Assembly (NCBI GenBank): GCA_947095585.1
Contig: OX352762.1
Span: 94,462,249-94,526,248 of the forward strand
DNA: 64,000 bases
Direction of reading: 5' to 3'
Source of the DNA: Nephrocerus scutellatus
Lineage: Eukaryota > Arthropoda > Insecta > Diptera > Pipunculidae
Each line of letters begins with the position of its first letter. Positions within the stretch are counted from its first letter, which is position 1. The notes beneath the pieces are model-generated. The model worked only from the letters and a program-made list of their open reading frames with translations, made no database searches and was not told where the DNA came from. Positions 57,375 through 64,000 of the stretch are shown here, one piece after another. Made by a program: the position numbers and the translations under genes.

Positions 57375-58066
57375 TTGAAAGGACTTGTACACTTATTCAA
57401 GATCTTACGGAGGCACAAAAAAAAAGTTAGGCTTGAAAGAACACGAGCATTGAAGGCCGAACGTGATGAGATTCCAAAAATTGTCTTTTCTGATGAGAAC
57501 ATTTTCACCATTCAACAGTATGTGAATAAACAAAATGATCGTGTTTGGTTAGAGCACAAGTCCAACGATAATTTGGACACAAGAGTTGCCATGCGCAAGC
57601 AATCACCAGCTTATGTTATGGTTTGGGCTGCAGTGACTGCAGATGGACGCACTCCTCTGGTTTTCATCGAACATGGAGTCAAGGTAAACCAAGAGGTGTA
57701 CCGCCAAAAGATCCTAAACGATGCTTTGCTACATTGGGCACGTAAACACTTTGGTACGAACCGTTGGACATTCCAACAGGACTCGGCACCGTCACACAAA
57801 GCTCGAGCGACACAGCAATTTTTACAAAATTGCGTTCCGCGGCTGATTTCGTCGAAAGAAAGAAAGAATATTCACCAGACTTGAATCCCATGGATTTCTC
57901 CATATGGTCCATTTTGGAGAGTAAGGTGTCCACTAAAAAATACGAAAGTGTTGATGCATTGAAGTCAGCTCTTGTTCGAGAATGGAATAAAATTCCGCAA
58001 GCCCACGTTCGGTCAGCATGCAATGCTTTCTATGGAAAACTGAATCAAATAATCAGAGCCAAATGA
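57375..58066 (+). pseudogene. Tc1/mariner-superfamily transposase, 5'-truncated
   Basis: The frame reads KIVFSDENIFTIQQYVNKQN (first catalytic D), AYVMVWAAVTADGRTPLVFI, RKHFGTNRWTFQQDSAPSHK (second D), then after a frameshift near 57860 EYSPDLNPMDFSIWSILESK (third catalytic position, an aspartate). This is the DDD version of the DDE/D catalytic core. The N-terminal DNA-binding domain is gone, with only KILRRHKKKVRLERTRALKA left before the core. The right terminus at about 58200 reads, reversed, TACAGGGGGGCTGAGACCAA. The frameshift prevents a reliable count of the D2-D3 spacing. Confidence 0.82.
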
Positions 58067-58485
58067 GGTCATATCGAGCAGTAACATGTTTTTCATAAAA
58101 TGTAATATGTTTTCAACATATTCCACGAAATTTCAATAAAAAATAATCAAAATTAAAAAAATTACAGCGTTTTCATTTGGTAACACTTGGTCTCAGCCCC
58201 CCTGTAATTATGCTTAGGCACAGGGGGGAAATATTGGCATAGAAGAAGAAAAGCGTTGTGGTTGGTGGAGTTTAAAAAAACTCACTTACGAGAACTCACA
58301 AAAACCCACACAGTTGGCCTAATACATTTTCGGTACTTCGTACATCAACTTGGCCGTACATGTGAACTGTGAATACACCAGTTTACGGAAACTGTATACC
58401 ATACCAGACCCAATTCTGTTCGGAAACGGAAACCAAACCGATCACATCCAAATGTTTATAGAAAGTGTCAACAGAGATACACATG

Positions 58486-58776
58486 GGCGCCGTTGCTCAG
58501 TGGAAATGTGCATGGCTACTGAGCAGGAGGTTCGTGGTTCGAATCACAGTAACACCAAAAGTATTTTTCACGGTGTCCCACCTCTCGCGAAAGGGTGACA
58601 AACGTTCCGAGAGTAATAACTTGTCACGGAATGCTTCTCAATTCGCCATTCGGATCCGGCCTTAAATTGTAGGTCCCTTCCATTTGTGTCCAAAAATATA
58701 CATGCGCAGCACAAATGGTCGCGAGAAGCTAGGCCTTGGACCGCAATGGTCTGTCGCGCCGAATATTATTATTAAG
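58486..58776 (+). mobile_element. Complete tRNA-derived SINE with 13-bp target duplication
   Basis: A 291-bp element flanked by AGAGATACACATG on both sides (58473-58485 and 58777-58789). The head is tRNA-like: GGCGCCGTTGCTCAGTGGAA (A box) and GTGGTTCGAATCACAG (B box), 70 bp in all, ending AACACC. The unrelated body ends GCGCCGAATATTATTATTAA. The internal Pol III promoter and ATT-type tail fit SINE structure. Other copies are at 15365 and 53112. The mobilising LINE is unknown; the AAT-type tail of the LOA element is similar. Confidence 0.9.
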
Positions 58777-58954
58777 AGAGATACACATGTGTGCTAAGTT
58801 TAAATAAACTCAGGTTTAAGGAAGTATATTTGGCTGCCACAATCCGGAGGCGAAGTTAATATATTAAATTTTAAAATACATATTATAGAAGATCGGCAGT
58901 GAGCTTTAGCACCATCCCATCCCACTGACCCCAATTAGGTATGAAAAATTATAT

Positions 58955-59012
58955 CTTTTTAATCAGTTGGTTTTTTCAACTTCCTTGAGGTCTTATTAAC
59001 CAACTTTCACAT
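58955..59012 (-). repeat. Short piece of dispersed satellite B
   Basis: On the minus strand it reads AAAGTTGGTTAATAAGACCTC, then AAGGAAGTTGAAAAAA, the same core as at 27.7-28.0 kb. Confidence 0.5.
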
Positions 59013-59080
59013 GTATAAATAAATGGAAGTACCCGAAAAACAAAGTTTTGTTTACATTTAATCGTTATTCTACAAAACAC

Positions 59081-59450
59081 AGTGGCTGTGTTCTTTTCGG
59101 AGTACTCGGAGAGATAATTTAACTGTCAGAATTCATATCTGAGTTTTCTTTTCATTCTCCAAAAAATATATTTTCTCTGAAGCGTTCTTTTTTACGCTCC
59201 GATAACTCTCGGATATGATCTTTTTACTCTGAAAAAATATACAGAAATTTTTTTCTCAGCTGTTGTTGTTTGTTAAACATGGGACATGTCGACTACTATG
59301 GAGCTTTTATGTGAAAAATAAAACTTTTCTTTGAAACGCAGCAGATAATTTTTTTGATCTGACAGATCTGACCAGAGAAAAAATTATCGGACTTATCGGA
59401 TTTCTCAGATTTTCTCGATTTCTCCGGCATCAAAAAAGAACACGGCCAGT
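59081..59450. mobile_element. 370-bp MITE with TGGC(T/C)GTGTTCTTTT ends
   Basis: The left end AGTGGCTGTGTTCTTTTCGG and the right end, reversed, ACTGGCCGTGTTCTTTTTTG are inverted repeats. Subterminal copies of TCGGAGA/TCTCCG and GATAATTT/AAATTATC extend the symmetry. No target duplication was identified. There is no coding sequence. Confidence 0.6.
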
Positions 59451-59451
59451 A

Positions 59452-60280
59452 TACCTATCCTATGCAATCATTTAGTCATATAATCGGGAATTTGGTGTAA
59501 TGGCCTCTCGTTGATGGCTAAATTCCCAGATTCTAATACTGAATACTTCATACTGCAAATAATTAAAATTATCAAACAATTATTTTGTAACATAATTATG
59601 ATAATGCATATGTACAGATAACAGACTGGTGTGTTTTTTAACAATTTTATAACATTTAAAATAATTATTTTTCTAAGTTATGTTTACCTAATACACTTGT
59701 GGAAAATTAGAAAATAAAAGCAATGTTTCGTACAAGTTGTTTCCAGACAAAAAGTACTAACTTCAACCAGATAAAGTACAAATTTATGGTAATATGGGTA
59801 ACAAACAAACGCTCACAGCTGGGGTATTAATTGATTATTAACAACACAATGTTTTATTATTAACCATATGCTTTACATGCATATTCAAATTCCCAGTGGA
59901 AGTATATTTGCTTAACACCGTAAAATTAATGGGATTAGTAAAATTGTTTACACATTCGCTTCTCCTAGTGTTTAAAATTGCTAATCATTATTTAGGTTTT
60001 TTGATGATGTTTTGTGTGTTCTCTCAAATACACTGAAGAAATTTTTTGTTAAAATGCTTCGAAGCAATTACCTAATATACTTAGCTCAGGTAATTGCTTT
60101 TTTTCTACATTTAAAGATGTACTTCTGTTTATGAAGTGCAAACTACGAGTATAGTCTTTCTTTGATTTTTGATGTGTGAACATCTTAGGGATATTGGCGA
60201 TATTTAATTTCGCCGGTGAACTATTTTTAAAAACTTTCATTGACCTTGACTCGACCCCTGTGTTTAATTTCGTATTTTTG
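59452..60280. other. Unassigned AT-rich stretch
   Basis: I see no coding sequence, RNA gene or shared repeat here. Confidence 0.35.
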
Positions 60281-60282
60281 AG

Positions 60283-60420
60283 GTCCTGTTTTACCACATT
60301 TCACACGACCTAGAGAGCTGAAATTCTGTGAGCAGCTAATTCCCATAGAGCGTTGTTTTAGACATCCAGTGTGTGCGCATGTGGTGCGTGGAAAAGTGGT
60401 TTCTTCGACCTGCAGTCTTT
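60283..60420 (-). repeat. Satellite B, inverted monomer
   Basis: On the minus strand: GGTCGAAGAAACC, CACGCACCACATGCGC, then TTTCAGCTCTCTAGGTCGTG. The blocks and order match the tandem monomers at 27.7 and 29.8 kb. Confidence 0.65.
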
Positions 60421-60439
60421 CGTGGTTATGCTTATAGCA

Positions 60440-60600
60440 AACTTACTAACAAGATAGTAGTCGGAGTCGACGTGGCTCGGGTGGGTTTGTGGATATTCTT
60501 ACGCGCGACTGTATGACCCGTTGTCCATTGGCAATAGGGTTCTTGAGTTAACTATGGGTGCTGTTGTACTGTCTGATTACTGGCACCCGACCTACTTTTA
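60440..60600 (-). mobile_element. RTE-like LINE endonuclease scrap
   Basis: AACAAGATAGTAGTCGGAGT, GACCCGTTGTCCATTGGCAA and TGGCACCCGACCTA match 51430-51720 of the longer copy, with internal deletions. Confidence 0.6.
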
Positions 60601-60849
60601 AAAGGTTTTTATTAGCTCGCTAACAACACGCGGGTGGAATTTTGCAATTGATTTTAAACTAACTTCCCATTGAGCTCAAGACTTGAAACTTAAAACATAG
60701 CTCAGAACTGGATGATAAAAGACAACAAATCGCAAAAAAAATTAATTCAACTAGAGTTTGCAATTTGTTTCAGATCAAAGCACATTACTCGTTTTAAACG
60801 TTTTAAATTAAAAATGTATTTTTATTAACTAACATGTTCAAAATAATTC

Positions 60850-61520
60850 TTTAATTCTCTATATTAACTTCGCGTGCTCGTGCCTGGCTAGCTGGCTGGC
60901 GGACTGGCACACCAAATCTTATGATCACTTTTTAACCCGCTTCCTAAAGCCCGATTTTATTCAAACTTTGCACACATGTGTATTTCCCATGACAACATTT
61001 TCTATTAAAATCTCGGACCTCGGGGTCGGGGGGCTCCCATACAAATAATTTACCCAAATTTCTTAAAATTTTATACGCATGTATATCTCCAATGAGGCCC
61101 TGAGGCCCGAGGGGTGCAATATAAATTTTTAAAATCGAATTTTAAACACTTGTGTATCTCCGATGTACAAAAGTTTTTGTGAAATTTTTGGAGTGATCGG
61201 GCCCTGAGGTCCGAGGGGTGTCCATATAAATTTTTTTAAAAATTAACCAGATTTTCTTCACATTTTAAACAGCTGTGTATTTCCGATGTACAAAACTTTT
61301 TGTAAATTTTTTGGAGAGATCTCCATATTTATATGGGGTCTCCATATAAATATTTTAAAAATTAACCCGATTTTCTTCTAATTTTAAACACTTGTGTATC
61401 TCCCATGAACAAAACTTTTTGTAAAATCTTTAGAGTGGTCGGCCCCTGGGCCCGTACAAAAAAATTTAGTCGATTTGCTTTAAATTTTATATACATGTGT
61501 TTCTCCGATATACCTTTATT
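60850..61520. repeat. Dispersed repeat A, about five tandem monomers
   Basis: After the head (CTCTATATTAACTTCGCGTG, with CTAGCTGGCTGGCGGACTGG), a body of about 115-120 bp repeats: CCCGATTTTNTTCAAA, CACNTGTGTATCTCCGATG, ACAAAACTTTTTGTAAA, GGAGTGATCGGGCCC, TCCATATAAATTTTTT. Monomers start near 60950, 61060, 61145, 61255, 61375 and 61470, with truncations. Confidence 0.8.
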
Positions 61521-61524
61521 TTCT

Positions 61525-61904
61525 TTTACATAGCAAAAGGAAGTATAAAAATCATGAAAATTTTCGAACTTGGGATTTTTGCAGATTTACCCATTTCCGT
61601 ATCTTGTGAATCAGGAAAAGCAAAAAAAAGTATCTGTCTGTTTATCTGTGTCCACTCAACAGCCGAGAAGGCTGAATTTATGGAGATTAAAATTCATATT
61701 TAAGCTTTTTACGTAAATTGTGAGGTCCCAGTTGATTTTGGAAAAAAATATCTCAAAAAGTATAGCACTTATGAGAAATCTGGTAAGTGCAAAAAAATTA
61801 AATAAAAAAAAATTAAAAATTAAATAAAAAAAAAAAAAAAATTTAATATACATTTACTTAAAATTGCGGCCCTGTACGTAAAACAAAATCGCGTTGTGAA
61901 CAAC
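61525..61904. repeat. Segment shared with the 21.1-21.5 kb repeats
   Basis: AAATTCATATTTAAGCTTTT, GAGGTCCCAGTTGATTTTGG and CTCAAAAAGTATAGCACTTA occur here on the plus strand and, inverted, at 21490-21540 and 21130-21160. The rest is AT-rich with an A-run at 61800-61850. Confidence 0.6.
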
Positions 61905-62035
61905 CTCCATTTTTTTTTTGGAAAGATCTTGGAGTGATCGGGCTCCCAATTTTTTTTTTAAAAAAAGTAACCCGATTTTATTCAAACTTGGAATACATGT
62001 GTATCTCCGATATGAGAAAATAATCAAATTTTTAA
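61905..62035. repeat. Dispersed repeat A, single monomer
   Basis: CTTGGAGTGATCGGGCTCCC, AACCCGATTTTATTCAAAC and ATACATGTGTATCTCCGATA match the array at 60.85-61.52 kb. Confidence 0.65.
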
Positions 62036-62044
62036 GGGTGGTTT

Positions 62045-62250
62045 TTTTATATCATACTGAGGGCAGGCATGGAGTTCTCGTTCGACTGATTGAAAGAATT
62101 CTTCTTTTTCGTCGTCGGAGTAATCCTCTGTAGGTGCGTGAACGTTTATGATGCTTTGTTCTGAAGCTTGCTCCACACGCGAAGGGTACTTAGTACTCTT
62201 CATTTACTGCTTTAAAGCTGATAACAGTAGGTTTATTCGTTTGCTACTAG
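62045..62250 (-). mobile_element. RTE-like LINE endonuclease scrap
   Basis: GTTCTCGTTCGACTGATTGA, GGTGCGTGAACGTTTATGA and GCTTTAAAGCTGATAACAGT match 51760-51930. It probably belongs with the fragment at 60440. Confidence 0.65.
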
Positions 62251-62309
62251 CTATCTCAACGCGATTTTAGTCAAATTTTGCACACATGTGTATCTTCAAT
62301 GTCTTCGGA

Positions 62310-62638
62310 CCCAATACCAAAGTCTTAATACTAATGGGAAAAGTCCCTCGATTTTCCAGGCGGAACTCCATGCCATTGAGATCTGCGCCGGGATTAACCT
62401 TAATTAAGGAATTAAAGGCACTAAAATTTATATCTTTTCAGATAGCCAGGCAGCACTTTATGCGGTGTCGTCCAATTTAATAGACTCAATATCAGTCAAA
62501 AACTGTTACGATGCACTGCAATCTCTTGCCCGACATAACAAAGTAAAACTTGGTTGGGTCATCAGGGAATTGCAGACAACGAATCAGCAAATGAACTAGC
62601 TAGGGCTGGCTTGGAATCTGCCTTCATAGGACCTGAGC
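62310..62638 (+). mobile_element. LINE RNase H scrap
   Basis: The plus strand reads SPSIFQAELHAIEICAGINL, IYIFSDSQAALYAVSSNLID, KVKLGW and, in shifted frame, HQGIADNESANELARAGLES. This is the RNase H domain and the following GH.GI.GNE block of a LOA- or I-type LINE. A few indels break it. The next element (from 62639) begins directly after GPE. Confidence 0.7.
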
Positions 62639-63645
62639 ACGGATTTTGGCCGCAAATGTGAAAAACTCACATCTTAACCGCAAGTTCGTAGTATTAGTAG
62701 ATATTGTGTGTAGTAGTATGATTTTTAACGCATGCGCATAATTTGATTTTGCTTTATTGTCAACAGCAGTGGTACTCGTTGTCTCCACCTCAAATAACCA
62801 AAATGCTACAATAAAATAATGTCCTTGGGTGCGTAAAATTATGGAGTTATCGCTGAAATACATTCACGGAAAAAATTAAAGAATAAATTTAGAGCACATG
62901 TTATCGCATATGAGAAAACATCTGTTTTTGTTGCATCTTATTCTTAAGGTAATATGTGTTCTAAATATTGAGTTTAGTGGTGCATTAGTTGTGGTTTCGT
63001 TCATGTTTCGCTGATACACAGATATATGCTTAAAAAAATCCCAAATGTTTATGTAATGGTAATCAACAAAGAGCAAAACCCATATTAAGTTTTTCTGTTT
63101 CCCAATACCACATCTTGCTTTTCTCGCTCTTTGCACTACCACCAGTTAGCGTGTTTTATAAAATGCGTCTGCCTTCGTCTCGGTGTTTGCAGTGCGACCC
63201 TTCTCTTCAATTTCAAATTTTGCCATTTTGATCTGTGCTGACCTTGAAAATCGCTTAAAATAGTCCTACAAAATTTTTCCTTCAATTCGGCTCACATTTA
63301 TTAAAGCATTATTTGAAGCCCGTATACGTGTACATGCAAGAAGCAAATTATTTTATTGTAGCATTATTGTTATTTGAGGTGGAAGCAATTAGTAACACTT
63401 TGGTGAGACATTTTCACATCTCACCTATTTTGAGTACGTGAGTTGTCGTCTGCATGCATGAGAAATCGAACCGATTCAGAATTTGTACTAGAATCCTATA
63501 CTAGATTCTGTCATTAAATTACACTAAGCCAAAGAAAGAAAAAACATCACACAACTTTAAAATTGTATGCCATACACCTCGTACGTATACGAACTGACAT
63601 CTCACATTCAGGTGAGTTTTTCACATTTGCGGCCAAAATCCGTAC
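62639..63645. mobile_element. 1-kb inverted-repeat (fold-back-like) element
   Basis: The left end ACGGATTTTGGCCGCAAATG, continued to AAAAACTCAC, is repeated inverted at the right end (63609-63643), about 30 bp without mismatch. A second inverted pair lies further in: CCACCTCAAATAACCAAAAT at 62785 against ATTATTGTTATTTGAGGTGG near 63365. The interior has no recognisable protein. It interrupts a LINE scrap on the left. Confidence 0.7.
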
Positions 63646-64000
63646 TCTGAACCCTACTGTGGTGTCAACTGGGCTGCCGCCACGCACTGATAAATTGTTG
63701 GGAACACAAACTTCGTCTGGCCCACAGGGAGTCCTCCCTTGGCAATGAGTCTCTATATAAAAAAAAATCTGCAAACACACTTGACTTGTTACTTACCTCT
63801 CGTCCTGATAAATACTCCGTCAATATATTATCGTAAAATCTATACTCGTCAGATCATTGTGTAGTATAAGCTAATTTCTTGTTAATAAACCACGTAAATT
63901 CCAGGAATAAGTCTGTTAAACCAAAGGATGATGGATGGTTTGACTCGAGCTGTAAAGAGGCTTCTAGGATTAGAGAGGTATGCTTTCGGTTTTACAAAGC
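63646..64000 (+). other. Possible LINE endonuclease/linker fragment, runs off the window
   Basis: Plus-strand pieces TSRPDKYSVNILS and, in another frame, LYSSDHCVV and WFDSSCKEASRIRE resemble the end of a LINE endonuclease and the W.D..C..A...R linker. The pieces lie in different frames, and no other motif supports it. Confidence 0.3.

Noticed and set aside
60049..60297. Minus-strand 82-codon ORF as a small gene
   Set aside because: No recognisable domain, and it overlaps satellite B at its 5' end.

Overview
This window reads as euchromatic but transposon-rich DNA from an insect, most likely a higher fly (Brachycera). The three host protein genes have introns or domain layouts that match well known Drosophila families. 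The rest is AT-rich and dominated by non-LTR retrotransposons, MITEs, a tRNA-derived SINE, one Ty3/gypsy LTR element and fragments of Harbinger, Tc1/mariner and possibly hAT and pogo transposons. The fly assignment is an inference from gene and repeat types, not from a marker gene.

Host genes lie in the first third. Vps28 (ESCRT-I, minus strand, 2528-3157) is a complete 209-codon single-exon gene. A proline tRNA (anticodon TGG) lies at 9436-9507. The SWEET sugar transporter gene slv (minus strand, five exons, 10067-10989) joins into a 225-residue protein. A facilitative hexose transporter of the SLC2/GLUT type (plus strand, seven exons, 16398-20276) joins into 506 residues with all family signature motifs. 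I joined both multi-exon genes by hand; every splice site is GT-AG and every reading frame closes. slv and the GLUT gene are transcribed divergently, so two unrelated sugar-transporter families sit side by side. All remaining coding-like sequence belongs to mobile elements.

Layout: 1-2.1 kb LINE fragments; 2.5-3.2 kb Vps28; 3.7-7.3 kb small repeats, a 1.2 kb Harbinger element with a Myb/zeste-like gene remnant, and a gag remnant; 7.7-9.4 kb Jockey-type LINE, then the tRNA; 10-11 kb slv; 11.8-15.8 kb a second Jockey-type LINE, a MITE and a SINE split by another MITE; 16.4-20.3 kb the GLUT gene; 20.8-22.9 kb tandem repeats, a Tc1 relic and an RTE-like LINE end; 23.2-30.2 kb a LOA-type LINE whose 3' half plus flanking satellite is duplicated in tandem (2105 bp, nearly identical); 31.1-39.7 kb a gypsy element with both LTRs, its gag-pol split by a second LINE; 39.8-45 kb MITEs and LINEs, including a 110-bp MITE split by an I-like LINE that itself carries a 920-bp tandem duplication; 45-47.2 kb nothing recognised; 47.2-52.3 kb several decayed LINEs; 53-58.8 kb repeats, LINE 3' ends, a mariner relic and a full SINE with perfect target-site duplications; 59-64 kb MITEs, two dispersed satellite families, LINE scraps and a 1-kb inverted-repeat element.

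I found no new gene system, CRISPR array or operon. The most interesting material is structural: nested insertions whose target-site duplications can be read exactly, two recent tandem duplications inside dead LINEs, MITE families sharing termini but not interiors, and dispersed satellites linked to several elements.
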